Positions 49,479 to 58,476 are shown, counted from the first letter of the stretch. The stretch: DNA of 64,000 nucleotides from Hyphomicrobium_A sp963724945 (GCA_963724945.1 CAVRWL010000003.1:1364001-1428000); one strand, 5' to 3'. The notes: generated by a model not told the origin, from the sequence alone. Made by a program: numbers and translations.

Positions 49479-50255
49479 TTAAGTCACGACAATGGCGGAG
49501 ATTTGACGGCCGTAATCGCCCTCGTCGCGGTGCTGTGAGCGTCGGAAACTGTAAAAAAGCGATTCGTTTGCGTAAGTGCAGAGGCTGCGCCGTTCGATTT
49601 CGCTGATTTGCGCCGCTGCGAGCCGGTCCTCGACGTAGGCTGGCAGATCGAAGTGGGCGCGCGCGTTAGGATTGTTTCGAACAAAGTAGCGTTCGTTGTC
49701 AGCGCAACTTTTTATTAGCTCGGCTTCGAATTCCGGACCGACCTCATAGGAATCTTGGTTAATGGCGGGACCGATGGCGGCGTAGATACGCGTGCGGCGC
49801 GCGCCCTGCTGCTCCATCTCCGCAATCGTCGCCTCGAGAACGCCGCCGAGCGCGCCGCGCCAGCCTGCGTGCGCTGCAGCTACGACCCCGGCGTCGGGGT
49901 CGGCGAACAGCACCGGCACGCAGTCGGCGGTGAGCACACCGATGGCAAGACCCGGCGTGCGCGTGACGACGGCATCGGCCTTCGGCCGTGCCGCGCCGGG
50001 GACAAGGGGGGCCGAGACGCAGAGCGCGGTCGCGCTGTGCACCTGATAGAGCGTGACGACGTCGAGATGTTGCGCGCCCAGCCGCTCGGCGACGCGCGCG
50101 CGGTTCTCGGCGATGCGCGAGGGCACGTCCTGCGAGCCAGGCCCGCAGTTGAGCGTGGCATAGAGCCTCTCCGACACGCCGCCGAGGCGGGTGAAGAACC
50201 CGTGGCGGATGCCGGGGAGGCGGGTGAAGGATATGGCTTCGATCGGTTCAGGCAT
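49479..50255 (-). CDS. pgeF: laccase-domain purine nucleoside phosphorylase/deaminase (YfiH family)
   Basis: 258 residues. Family motifs: HGFFTRLGGVSERLYATLNCG, QVHSATAL, ADAVVTRTPGLAIGVLTADCVPVLFADP with the zinc-site Cys, and AAAHAGWRGALGGVL with the zinc His. Relatives handle adenosine and MTA, or edit peptidoglycan; older names call it polyphenol oxidase. It precedes nothing in operon order but follows midA and lgt on the same strand. Confidence 0.93.
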   Translation of the reverse strand: MPEPIEAISFTRLPGIRHGFFTRLGGVSERLYATLNCGPGSQDVPSRIAENRARVAERLGAQHLDVVTLYQVHSATALCVSAPLVPGAARPKADAVVTRTPGLAIGVLTADCVPVLFADPDAGVVAAAHAGWRGALGGVLEATIAEMEQQGARRTRIYAAIGPAINQDSYEVGPEFEAELIKSCADNERYFVRNNPNARAHFDLPAYVEDRLAAAQISEIERRSLCTYANESLFYSFRRSQHRDEGDYGRQISAIVVT

Positions 50256-50266
50256 GGAGCCGAGGA

Positions 50267-51400
50267 CTACGGCGCGGGACCGTCGCTGTCCAGCCGGGTG
50301 AGCCCGGGGAGCGGGCTCAGCGCTTGACTGCGCACGCCGATGGCGCAGAAGCGCGTGCCCATGCCGACGGGCGCCATCAGGCGCGCGATGGCGGTCTCGA
50401 TCGCGGCGGCCTTGGCGGGGTTGGCTGACATGAGCCGCGAGGCGCGCTCGGCGATGCCGAGTTGGCCGAGGAACTCCGCTTGCGACACCGGACCATCACA
50501 CGCTAGCCCGTGGGCGGTCACGGCTTGCGCGAAGGCCGCGAAGTCGACCTGCGCCGTCAGATCGGATTCGCCGGGCGCGGCAAGCGGGTCGTCGTAGCGA
50601 TGGGCGCGGGTTGCCTGCAGCGTGTCGCCGAGCGCGGGCCCAACGTGTCCATAGTCGATGAAGAGCGCGGCGAGCTGGCCGCCGAGCGCGCCGAGCTTTT
50701 GTGCCCACGCCGCAAATGCCTGCGCGCGCGTCTCGAGCACGGCGCCCTCGCGCATGGGCGCGGGCGTCTTCGGTGGCAGATAAAACCTTTCCTCAGCGGC
50801 ACCATCGACGAACGCGAGCCGGCCCGCTGCGTCAAGACCGACGCAGCGCGAATGCCAGCGGCCCGCGTGGAACGTCCACTGCGCAACTGGAAGCGTGTCG
50901 AGGAACTCGTTGGCGATCACGATGAGCGGCCCATGGTGTCTCTGCGCATCGAGGTCGCTGTCCCACTCGATCGGCGCGCGCTCGCCTTGAAGGGCTGCGC
51001 GCTGCTCTACCGCGAGCTCGGAGCTCGTCTCCACGAGGTGGACCTGCAAGGCATCGTGGAAAGCGGGAAGAGCACGTGCGGCGCGTAGCGCATCGGCCAT
51101 CAGCGTTCCGCGCCCCGGGCCGAGCTCGACGAGGCGCAGCGTGCTGGGCTCCCCCATCTGCTGCCAGACGACCGCGCACCACAAGCCGATGAGCTCGCCG
51201 AAGACCTGGCTGATCTCCGGCGCCGTGACGAAATCGCCGTCGCGGCCGATCGCGCGGCGGCGGCGGTAGTAGCCATGCACGGGATCGTTGAGGCAGACCT
51301 CCATGTAGCGATCGACGCCAATGGGGCCGTCCCGCCGAATGCGCGCGATGAGTGCCTCGGCGAGCGGCGTCTCTCGGCGCAGGGCAGGCGCAGGCGTCAT
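50267..51400 (-). CDS. class I SAM-dependent methyltransferase, MidA/NDUFAF7 family
   Basis: 377 residues from ATG 51400. Signatures: MEVCLNDPVHGYYRRR, GDFVTAPEISQVFGELIGLW, LVELGPGRGTLMADALRA (SAM loop), VIANEFLDTLPV and LFIDYGHVGPALGDTLQA. The mitochondrial relative methylates an Arg of complex I. Its ATG overlaps the TGA of lgt (ATGA); it lies between lgt and pgeF. Confidence 0.93.
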   Translation of the reverse strand: MTPAPALRRETPLAEALIARIRRDGPIGVDRYMEVCLNDPVHGYYRRRRAIGRDGDFVTAPEISQVFGELIGLWCAVVWQQMGEPSTLRLVELGPGRGTLMADALRAARALPAFHDALQVHLVETSSELAVEQRAALQGERAPIEWDSDLDAQRHHGPLIVIANEFLDTLPVAQWTFHAGRWHSRCVGLDAAGRLAFVDGAAEERFYLPPKTPAPMREGAVLETRAQAFAAWAQKLGALGGQLAALFIDYGHVGPALGDTLQATRAHRYDDPLAAPGESDLTAQVDFAAFAQAVTAHGLACDGPVSQAEFLGQLGIAERASRLMSANPAKAAAIETAIARLMAPVGMGTRFCAIGVRSQALSPLPGLTRLDSDGPAP

Positions 51401-52242
51401 GTGAGCGGTCGCGAGCGCGCCAGATAGATGATGATGAGGCCGGCGATCAGCATGGGGATCGAGTAGACGGTGCCGACCGTGAGCCCATCGACATTCAAGG
51501 CGTGTGCGAAATGCGGCTGGCGGAAGAACTCCTCCGAGATCGAGCGGGCGATGGCGTAACCGCACAGGAAGGTGCCGGTGACGATGCCCGGGTGCTTCAG
51601 GGCGCCGTAGCGGTGGGTCAGGATGCGCAGTATGATGAAGAGGACGAGCCCTTCGAGCGCCGCCTCGTAGAGCTGGCTCGGATGACGCGGCGTCGGCTCG
51701 ACGGAAGGATAGTGCAGGCGCGCCTCGGGGAAGACCATGCCCCAGGGCATCGTCGTCGGGCGTCCGAACAGCTCGCCGTTGATGAAGTTGGCGATGCGGC
51801 CGAAGAAGAGCCCGATCGGGACCGATGCCGTGCACAGGTCCATGGTGCTCCACGCGCTGACGCCATAGCGCCGCGCGAAAATCAAGACGGCGATGGCGCA
51901 GCCGAGGAGTGCCCCGTGAAAACTCATGCCGCCCTTCCACACCGCGACAATGTCCTGCGGGTTGGCGAGGTAGTAGCCGGGCTCGTAGAACAGCACGAAA
52001 CCGAGCCGCCCCCCGAGCACTACGCCGCCGGTGATATAGAGGAGAAGGTCGTCGACCACCGATGGCTGGAATGGCGGCTTGTCGTTGGCCCAAAGCTGCG
52101 GGCGCTGCAGGAGGCGGCGTATATAGAGCCAGCCGAACAGGAGGCCCGTGAGGTAGGCGAGCCCATACCATTTGATGGCGATCGGGCCGATCTGCAGCGC
52201 CACAGGGTTGAAATCGGGAAAGGGAATGGCCAGCAGGCTCAT
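51397..52242 (-). CDS. lgt: prolipoprotein diacylglyceryl transferase
   Basis: About 281 residues. The internal ATG 52242 has GGAG ahead and gives MSLLAIPFPDFNPVAL; ATG 52254 is also in frame. Seven membrane helices; key motifs: YGLAYLTGLLFGW, GRLGFVLFYEPGYYL, GMSFHGALLG, the Lgt signature GRIANFINGELFGRPT and HPSQLYEAALEG. It attaches diacylglycerol to the lipobox Cys, as needed by the lipoprotein at 48.2 kb. Confidence 0.97.
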   Translation of the reverse strand: MSLLAIPFPDFNPVALQIGPIAIKWYGLAYLTGLLFGWLYIRRLLQRPQLWANDKPPFQPSVVDDLLLYITGGVVLGGRLGFVLFYEPGYYLANPQDIVAVWKGGMSFHGALLGCAIAVLIFARRYGVSAWSTMDLCTASVPIGLFFGRIANFINGELFGRPTTMPWGMVFPEARLHYPSVEPTPRHPSQLYEAALEGLVLFIILRILTHRYGALKHPGIVTGTFLCGYAIARSISEEFFRQPHFAHALNVDGLTVGTVYSIPMLIAGLIIIYLARSRPLT

Positions 52243-52483
52243 TAAGGGCTCCATGGCGGCACGCCGGTGCTGTCGGCCTTAGCAGGCGACTGTGACAGCG
52301 CAAGGCACGTTTTCGGCAGGTGACGCTGCGTGTCAAGTACGGCTCTCTACGTGGGCCGGCGCGAGAGGCGCCCTTGAACGGCGCAGGCGCCTTGCCCATA
52401 GTCGCCGGCGAGCGTTTCCAGCACAATAGCGCGAGGCTTCCAATGGCCCCGCGCGGTGCGCTTTATCTCCGGAGGGCCGGCTC

Positions 52484-52738
52484 ATGACGCAGACGACCAA
52501 CCGCTTCCTCGACGAGCTTGCACGACTGATGACGGACGCGGCGGGCGCGGCCGATGGTCTCAAGCGCGAGGTGGGCAGCGTGATGCGGGCGCAGGCCGAG
52601 CGACTGCTGCACGACATGGACGTGGTGCAGCGCGAGGAGTTCGAGGCGGTCAAAGCCATGGCGGAGAAGGCGCGGGCGGAGAATGAGCGGCTCGAGGCGC
52701 GCATCACCGAGCTTGAGGCGCGGCTTGCCTCGCGCTGA
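52484..52738 (+). CDS. ubiK: ubiquinone biosynthesis accessory factor UbiK (YqiC) family
   Basis: 84 residues after GGAGG. MTQTTNRFLDELARLMTDAAG followed by an amphipathic helix and a C-terminal coiled coil (AEKARAENERLEARITELEARLA), as in UbiK/BMFP proteins, which bind UbiJ and lipid in aerobic ubiquinone synthesis. Divergent from lgt. Confidence 0.88.
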   Translation: MTQTTNRFLDELARLMTDAAGAADGLKREVGSVMRAQAERLLHDMDVVQREEFEAVKAMAEKARAENERLEARITELEARLASR

Positions 52739-53007
52739 TCTTTGCGGGGTGGTTGCGCGCCGTTGCGGCGCCAGACTTATCCCCGATGATGTTTACGCAG
52801 TTGAGCGCGCGTGCAGGCAGATCGGCGCTTCTTTATAGTCGCGATCCAGCGTTCGCCACTTTGGCCGTGGACAATCCTTAGGCGAACTTGCAACTCGCGG
52901 GGGGCTCTGTTTTCGTCGCGGCGGTCGGCGGCTTTTCGTCACTTTTGTTGTTGTTGCGTCGCGTTTGTTCGCTACGAAGAGCCGTGAGATCCAAAAGGAA
53001 TTCGACA

Positions 53008-53502
53008 ATGTCGGCTGAATTCGCCTACGAGCGTGTGACGAACCCGATCGATCTCGTTGAGCAGCTTGCCGCTGCGCACGGATGGAGCTGCGACCGCACC
53101 AACGACGAGGAGCTCACGCTCGTCATCGCCGGCAGCTGGACCGACTACCACGTGTCCCTCAACTGGCGCGAGGATCTCGAGGCGCTGCATCTGGCGTGCG
53201 CGTTCGACTTCCGCGTGCCCGACAACCGCCTCAACGAGATGTACCGTCTCATCGCCCAGATCAACGAGCAGCTCTGGCTCGGCCACTTCGATCTGTGGAC
53301 GCAGGAGGGCCTCGTGATGTTCCGCCACGCGCTCCTGCTCAACGGCTCGCTGGCGACGCCGCGCCAGTGCGAGGCGATGCTGAAGGCTGCACTGGAAGCC
53401 TGCGAGCGCTACTACCAGGCCTTCCAGTTCGTCGTCTGGGCGGGTAAGCAAAGCCGCGAGGCGCTCGTGTCGACGATGTTCGAGACCGAGGGCCAAGCGT
53501 AA
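53008..53502 (+). CDS. YbjN domain protein
   Basis: 164 residues after AAGGAA. LVEQLAAAHGWSCDRTNDEELTLVIAGSWTDYHVSLNWREDLEALHLACAF and RLNEMYRLIAQINEQLWLGHFDLW match the YbjN fold (related to type III chaperones). It lies just upstream of proC, the usual order in this group. Role unknown. Confidence 0.88.
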   Translation: MSAEFAYERVTNPIDLVEQLAAAHGWSCDRTNDEELTLVIAGSWTDYHVSLNWREDLEALHLACAFDFRVPDNRLNEMYRLIAQINEQLWLGHFDLWTQEGLVMFRHALLLNGSLATPRQCEAMLKAALEACERYYQAFQFVVWAGKQSREALVSTMFETEGQA

Positions 53503-53529
53503 TCATCGGGTGCCGGCCCGGTGCCTCAC

Positions 53530-53575
53530 ACCATGAGCGTCACGCCATGAACGTCACACCATGAGCGTTAAGCTG
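53530..53575 (+). repeat. triplicated start region ahead of proC
   Basis: CACCATGAGCGT, CACGCCATGAACGT and CACACCATGAGCGT follow one another, giving three near-identical ATG contexts. The first opens a five-codon frame (MSVTP stop) that ends over the second ATG; the third is the proC start. Confidence 0.6.
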
Positions 53576-54385
53576 CAAGGCCCGCTGCTTCTGGCCGGCG
53601 CGGGCAAGATGGGCGGGGCGATCCTCGCTAGGCTGCTCGAGCGCGGCCTCGATCCCCAGCACGTCATCGTGCAGGACCCCGAGCCGCCGACCGAGATCGC
53701 CGATCTGCTCGCGGATCGCTTAATCGACGTGCTGCCGCTCGTCGACGAGCTGTCGAGCCCGCCGGCGGTCATTCTGATCGCAGTCAAGCCGCAAGTGATC
53801 GACGCCGTGCTGCCGTCGCTCGGCAAGCTTGCAGGTCTCGATACGCTCGTCATCACGATCGCCGCGGGCCGGCGCATCGCGGGGTTCGAGGCCAAGCTGC
53901 CGGAAGGCACGGCGATCGTGCGCGCCATGCCGAACATGCCTGCCGCGATCGGCCGCGGCATCACGGTCGCGGTCGCCAACCGCCAGGTCACGCCGGTGCA
54001 AAAGGCGCTTGCCGACGATCTGCTGTCGGCGGTCGGCGAGGTGCTGTGGGTCAAGGACGAGGCATTGCTTGATCCGGTGACCGCGGTCTCCGGCTCGGGT
54101 CCCGCTTACGTGTTTCTGCTCGTGGAGTGCCTGGCGGAGGCGGCCCGGGCTGCCGGTCTCGATGCGGATCTCGCCGCCCAGCTCGCACGCGCGACCGTCA
54201 CCGGGTCGGCCGCGCTGCTCGAGCAGTCGGATCTCTCGCCGGCCGCCCTGCGTGAGGCCGTAACGTCGCCCGGCGGCACGACGGCTGCGGCGCTTGAGGT
54301 GCTGCAAGCTTCCGGCGGACTGCAAGAGCTGATCACGGCCGCAGTCGCCGCCGCAACGAAACGCGGCCGCGATCTGGCCACGTGA
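53561..54385 (+). CDS. proC: pyrroline-5-carboxylate reductase
   Basis: 274 residues. It makes proline from pyrroline-5-carboxylate with NAD(P)H. Rossmann motif LLAGAGKMGGAILARLL, then VILIAVKPQ, RAMPNMPAAIGRGIT, AVSGSGPAYVFLLVECLAEAA and the C-terminal TSPGGTTAAALEVLQ signature. No ribosome site is clear because the start lies in a short repeat. Confidence 0.96.
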   Translation: MSVKLQGPLLLAGAGKMGGAILARLLERGLDPQHVIVQDPEPPTEIADLLADRLIDVLPLVDELSSPPAVILIAVKPQVIDAVLPSLGKLAGLDTLVITIAAGRRIAGFEAKLPEGTAIVRAMPNMPAAIGRGITVAVANRQVTPVQKALADDLLSAVGEVLWVKDEALLDPVTAVSGSGPAYVFLLVECLAEAARAAGLDADLAAQLARATVTGSAALLEQSDLSPAALREAVTSPGGTTAAALEVLQASGGLQELITAAVAAATKRGRDLAT

Positions 54386-54631
54386 GCGAAGCGCTCGAAC
54401 GCCAGATGCGGCCGCGTTGCTTGCGAACCTGAGCGGGCTCGAAAGCCCCGGCGGTGCCCAGGTTGGTGTCGTGACCGTCAGATTGCCAAAGCCGGAAGCT
54501 CAAGGAGGAGAAGCTGCAGGCCTATGCGTGTGTGGCGACCTTCCCGGTCACGTTGGCAGCGCGAAGCTAAGGTCTTGCTCGCCCACCTCAGTGGCGCCCG
54601 CCCGCAGGCCAGCGCGCATTTCAAGTTATGA
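54382..54631 (+). CDS. speculative small protein overlapping the proC stop
   Basis: GTG 54382 overlaps the proC TGA (GTGA). As printed the frame closes after 16 codons. If three wobble faults are allowed (AT- at 54406, GT{C,A} at 54477, GC{A,G} at 54556) it gives about 83 residues (MSEALERQIAAALLANL ... KLKEEKLQAYACVATF ... LLAHLSGARPQASAHFKL) ending at TGA 54629. I do not recognise the product. Such stitching is permissive, so this is only a candidate; otherwise 54386-54849 holds no gene. Confidence 0.22.
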
Positions 54632-54727
54632 TATAGTATTACACTGCTGGCAACTGCCAATTCGCCGCGCTCACGGCAACGTGTGATGGCTTTGAGGCGG
54701 CGTGAGCCCGCCGCGCAGCGCAGTTAG

Positions 54728-54742
54728 ATTGAATATTTCAAT
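54728..54742. promoter_or_regulatory. palindrome upstream of arsC, possible ArsR-type operator
   Basis: ATTGAA-TAT-TTCAAT, perfect 6-bp arms, in an AT-rich stretch about 110 bases ahead of the arsC start. ArsR-family operators often have this kind of ATTGAA/TTCAAT core. No arsR gene is present in the window. Confidence 0.4.
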
Positions 54743-54849
54743 AATTCATGCATTAACAAATCTATCGATCGCAGCGACATCGCTGGAGGGTTTGAGCTCC
54801 GCAGGCCCGCCGGCATCGCCGCCTCGGATCAACAGGGAGAGAGACGACA

Positions 54850-55371
54850 ATGAGTGATTGCGCGCTGAATGTTTTGTTCCTGTGCACCCATAATTCCGCC
54901 CGCTCCGTCATTGCGGAATGCATCATCAACGCGCTCGGCCGCGGCAAGTTCAAGGGCTTCAGCGCGGGCAGCCATCCAGGCGCAGCGGTGCACCCGTATG
55001 CGCTCGAGCTGCTGTCGCGCCTCAACTACGACGTCGGCAACTTGCGCTCCAAATCGTGGGAGGAGTTCTCGCCGCCTGGGGCGCCGCCCCTCGACTTCGT
55101 GTTCACGGTTTGCGACGACGCCGCCAACGAGACCTGCCCGGTCTGGCCTGGCCAGCCGATGACGGCGCATTGGGGGCTGCCCGACCCCGCGGCCGTCCTG
55201 GGCAGCGAGGCGGAGAAGCGCCAGGCGTTCGCCGACACGCATCGCATGCTCTATCAGCGCATCGGCATCTTCGTGAATTTGCCGCTACACGAGCTCGACA
55301 AGCTATCCCTGCAGAAGCGGCTCGACGACATCGGCCACATGGCGCGGAGCGCGAGCAAAGAGAACGCTTGA
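54850..55371 (+). CDS. arsC: arsenate reductase, low-molecular-weight phosphatase type
   Basis: 173 residues after GGGAGAG. NVLFLCTHNSARSVIAE holds the C-x5-R phosphatase loop, LRSKSWEEF the switch region and FVFTVCDDAANETCPVWPGQP the two redox Cys typical of thioredoxin-coupled ArsC. It reduces arsenate to arsenite. No arsenite pump or arsR is next to it; a TetR gene follows. Confidence 0.9.
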   Translation: MSDCALNVLFLCTHNSARSVIAECIINALGRGKFKGFSAGSHPGAAVHPYALELLSRLNYDVGNLRSKSWEEFSPPGAPPLDFVFTVCDDAANETCPVWPGQPMTAHWGLPDPAAVLGSEAEKRQAFADTHRMLYQRIGIFVNLPLHELDKLSLQKRLDDIGHMARSASKENA

Positions 55372-55443
55372 GCGCACAGCGGGTCCTTTTATTCCGGGCA
55401 TCGGCCGCCTACCTCTAAGGCATTGCGCAAAAAGGAGCTGCCG

Positions 55444-56118
55444 ATGCTCGATCTTAAGACCACGAATGGGCGCATCATCGCCGCCGCGCTCAAGCTTGCC
55501 GGCGAGTGTCCCTGGAGCGACGTGACGCTCACCGATATCGCCAAGGCGGCCGAGGTAAGCCTGCTCGACTTGCGCCGCGCGTACGGCTCGAAGGCAGACA
55601 TCCTCGCTGCCTTCGTGCGCACCGTCGACGACGAGGTGCTGGCGCGCACCCCGGAGCGCACGAGCGAGCAAGGGCCGCGCGACGCGCTGTTCGAGGTGAT
55701 CATGAGCCGCTTCGACGTGCTCGCGGCCTATAAGAGCGCCTTGAAATCCATTGCCGGATCGTGGCCCGCCGAGCCAGCGCTCCTCGGCGCACTCGCGTCC
55801 TCCCAAGCGTGGATGCTACGCGCGGCCGGGATTTCCGCCGAAGGTCTCGACGGCCAGCTCCGCGCCGCGGGGCTCGCTGCCGTCTATGCCAGCGTGTTCC
55901 GCACTTGGCTCAACGATGACGATCCTGGGCTCGCGCGCACCATGGCGGCGCTCGACCGCCGCTTGCGGCGCGGCGAGCGGACGTTGAGCTCGCTCGACGA
56001 GATCAAGAGCCGGGTGTGCGATCTCGCCGGTCTCTTCAGTGGCGCTTGCCGTAAGAGGACCGCTTCCAGCGGCACAACGAGCGGTGTCGCCGAGACTCCG
56101 CCGCCCGCGTCCGCTTAG
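55444..56118 (+). CDS. TetR family transcriptional regulator
   Basis: 224 residues from ATG 55444 (AAGGAG ahead). N-terminal helix-turn-helix: GRIIAAALKLAGECPWSDVTLTDIAKAAEVSLLDLRRAYGSKADILAAFV. The remaining helical domain would bind an unknown ligand. A low-complexity tail follows residue 200. It may be co-transcribed with arsC (72 bases apart). Confidence 0.85.
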   Translation: MLDLKTTNGRIIAAALKLAGECPWSDVTLTDIAKAAEVSLLDLRRAYGSKADILAAFVRTVDDEVLARTPERTSEQGPRDALFEVIMSRFDVLAAYKSALKSIAGSWPAEPALLGALASSQAWMLRAAGISAEGLDGQLRAAGLAAVYASVFRTWLNDDDPGLARTMAALDRRLRRGERTLSSLDEIKSRVCDLAGLFSGACRKRTASSGTTSGVAETPPPASA

Positions 56119-56153
56119 ACGCTTTCCCACCCGTCATACCGGACGGATGGAGA

Positions 56154-57752
56154 CTAGAGCGGCACGGAGATGATCGCGCGCAGTCCCCCCATCGAGCTCT
56201 CGCCGAGCGTGATGTCGCCGCCGTGGCTCTTGGCGATGTCGCGGGCGATGGCGAGGCCGAGGCCGGTGTTGCCCTCGTCTTGGTTGCGCGCGTCGTCGAG
56301 GCGGTAGAACGGCTTGAACACGTTGGCGCGCTCCGAGGGCGGGATGCCGGGGCCGTTGTCGTCGACCTCGATGCGCACCCATTGCCCCTCCACCGCGGCG
56401 CGGATCAGAACCTGGTCGCCGAAGCGCATCGCGTTGGAGACGAGGTTGGTGATCGCGCGCTTGAACGCCTGGCGCTTCAGCGGCAGCACGATGTCGTCGC
56501 GCCGCCTGCGGATCTTGAGGTCGATCGGCGTGCCATAGACCTGCGCCTCGTCGTGGATCTCCTGCAAAAGCTCGCGCAAGTTGGTGTCCGCCGACTCCTC
56601 GCCGCCGTCGCCTTTGGCGAAGGCCAGATAGTCCTCGAGCATGCTCTGCATCTCGCGCACGTCTGTCTGCAGCGACTGCGCCTCGTCCGTGTCACCTAGC
56701 AGCGCCAGCTCGAGCTTGAAGCGGGTCAGCACCGTGCGCAGATCGTGGCTGACGCCCGCGAGCATGGTCGTGCGCTGCTCCACGTGCGTCGTGATGCGGT
56801 CGCGCATCTCCAGGAAGGCGACGGCGGCCTGCCGCACCTCGCGCGCGCCGCGCGGACGGAAGTCATCAGGCACCTTGCGCCCCTTGCCGAAGGCGTCGGC
56901 CGCCTCGGCAAGCCGCAGAATCGGCCGGATCTGGTTGCGCAGAAAAAGAATGGCGACCGTGAGCAGGATCACCGAGGAGCCGATCATCCACAACAGGAAG
57001 ATGTGCGAGTTGGAGGCATACGTCTGCGAGCGCGTGGCGACGAAGCGCAGGATGGCGTTCTTGTCCTTGACGCGGATCTCAACGTGGCGCGACTCTCCGA
57101 CCGTGTCGATCCAGAACGGGCGCTGCACCTGACGGCGGATCTCGTCGGAGAGCGCCCGATCGAGGAGGGCGAAGAACGGCTTGGGCCGCGGCGGCGGCAG
57201 GTCGCCCGGGGGCAGGATCTGCATGGACAGGTTGAGGCGGTCGCGCGCCATCTCGATCAGCTGGTTGTAGTCGTCCTTCTTCGGATACTCCTCGTAGATG
57301 TCGATCAGCGCCGCGATGTCGCGCGCGGTCGCCTCCGAGAGCCGCCGCGTCACCGCCTGCCAATGCCGCTCCATGAACACGAACGCGACGACGCCCTCGA
57401 GCACGACGATGGGCGCGATGATGATGATCAGCGCGCGCGCATAGAGGCCCTTGGGCAGCACGTCGGAGAGCAGGCCGCCGAGACGGCGCATGTTGGCCGC
57501 ATGCGTCGCAGCGAGCCACTTGAGCACCGCCACAAGCCACGGCGGCAGCTGCGGCAACTGGAACCGCCAACCTGGTGGGGTCTGCGGCCAGCGCAGCCCT
57601 TGCGTCAGCCGCGACAGCTGCAACCGCGCAGCGAGCGTCCGCTGCAGCCGGCGCAGCAGGCTCTGCCACCGCACGCCCGATCGGTCCGTTGGCTGGCCGC
57701 TTCTAGCGAGCATTTGAGAGACGACCTCGTGGGGGCCCGGCGCAATTCTCAA
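56154..57752 (-). CDS. EnvZ-like sensor histidine kinase
   Basis: 532 residues. About 100 residues of Arg/Gln/Trp-rich sequence precede the first membrane helix (106-127); a periplasmic part of about 120 residues, a second helix (250-271), HAMP, and the H-box AGVSHDLRTVLTRF with His336 follow. The Pro after HDLRT is replaced by Val, a variant seen in this alphaproteobacterial group. ATPase boxes: NLVSNAMRFGD, DDNGPGIP, NTGLGLAIARDI. Start overlaps the regulator stop by 4 bases. Confidence 0.93.
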   Translation of the reverse strand: MRIAPGPHEVVSQMLARSGQPTDRSGVRWQSLLRRLQRTLAARLQLSRLTQGLRWPQTPPGWRFQLPQLPPWLVAVLKWLAATHAANMRRLGGLLSDVLPKGLYARALIIIIAPIVVLEGVVAFVFMERHWQAVTRRLSEATARDIAALIDIYEEYPKKDDYNQLIEMARDRLNLSMQILPPGDLPPPRPKPFFALLDRALSDEIRRQVQRPFWIDTVGESRHVEIRVKDKNAILRFVATRSQTYASNSHIFLLWMIGSSVILLTVAILFLRNQIRPILRLAEAADAFGKGRKVPDDFRPRGAREVRQAAVAFLEMRDRITTHVEQRTTMLAGVSHDLRTVLTRFKLELALLGDTDEAQSLQTDVREMQSMLEDYLAFAKGDGGEESADTNLRELLQEIHDEAQVYGTPIDLKIRRRRDDIVLPLKRQAFKRAITNLVSNAMRFGDQVLIRAAVEGQWVRIEVDDNGPGIPPSERANVFKPFYRLDDARNQDEGNTGLGLAIARDIAKSHGGDITLGESSMGGLRAIISVPL

Positions 57753-58465
57753 TCCGAGTAGAGAATATACCCTTTGCCGCGCACTGTCTGGAGGTAGACC
57801 GGATTGGAGGGGTCCGTCTCGATCTTCCGCCGTAGTCGGTTGATCTGCACGTCGATCGCGCGATCATTACCGGTCGAGTCCTCGCTGCAGAGCTCATGGC
57901 GCGGGATCGCCGTTCCGATGCGCTGGGCGAAGGCCCGCAACAGATCGCGCTCGCGCTCGGTGAGCTTGATGCTCTCCTCCCCTTGCCGCAGCTCGCCGCG
58001 TCCCACGTGAAAGGTGAACGCTCCCATGCGGATCTCGTCGTGCGGGCCGGTCGGCCCCGTCGCGCGGCGCAGGATATTGCGCAGGCGCAGCAAGAGCTCG
58101 CGCGGCTCGAACGGCTTTGGAATGTAGTCGTCGACGCCGGCTTCGAGGCCCTCGATGCGGTCCTCGGGGTCGGAGCGCGCCGTCAGCATGCAGATGGGGA
58201 TCGATCGCGTCGCCTTGAGGTCGCGCGCCAGGTCGAGGCCGTTCTCTCCCGGCATCATGACGTCGAGGAGGACAACGTCGAATTCGAGCCCGCGCATCCC
58301 TGAGCGTGCGGTGGCGGCATCGGCCGCCGTCGTCACGCGGAAGCCGTGCTCGGTCAAATAGCGGCCGAGCAAGTCGCGGATCTTCTGATCATCATCGACG
58401 ATGAGCACGTGCGGCGCATTGTCGGGAAGGGGTGCGCATTGGGGAGCGGTGCTTGCGGACTTCAT
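57749..58465 (-). CDS. OmpR-family response regulator
   Basis: 238 residues. Receiver domain with acidic pocket LIVDDDQKIRDLL, phospho-acceptor Asp68 in VVLLDVMMPGENG, Thr in CMLTAR and Lys in DYIPKPFEPREL. Winged-helix output domain with RAIDVQINRLRRKIETDPSNPVYLQTVRGKGYIL. Paired with the overlapping EnvZ-like kinase; MarR gene upstream on the same strand. Targets unknown, envelope functions likely by family. Confidence 0.94.
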   Translation of the reverse strand: MKSASTAPQCAPLPDNAPHVLIVDDDQKIRDLLGRYLTEHGFRVTTAADAATARSGMRGLEFDVVLLDVMMPGENGLDLARDLKATRSIPICMLTARSDPEDRIEGLEAGVDDYIPKPFEPRELLLRLRNILRRATGPTGPHDEIRMGAFTFHVGRGELRQGEESIKLTERERDLLRAFAQRIGTAIPRHELCSEDSTGNDRAIDVQINRLRRKIETDPSNPVYLQTVRGKGYILYSD

Positions 58466-58476
58466 CTGCGCCCTCG

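Noticed and set aside
50267..52426. A single 719-codon minus-strand frame covering midA and lgt
   Set aside because: The lower part is MidA starting at 51400; the rest is out of frame with Lgt, whose own frame and signature are clear.
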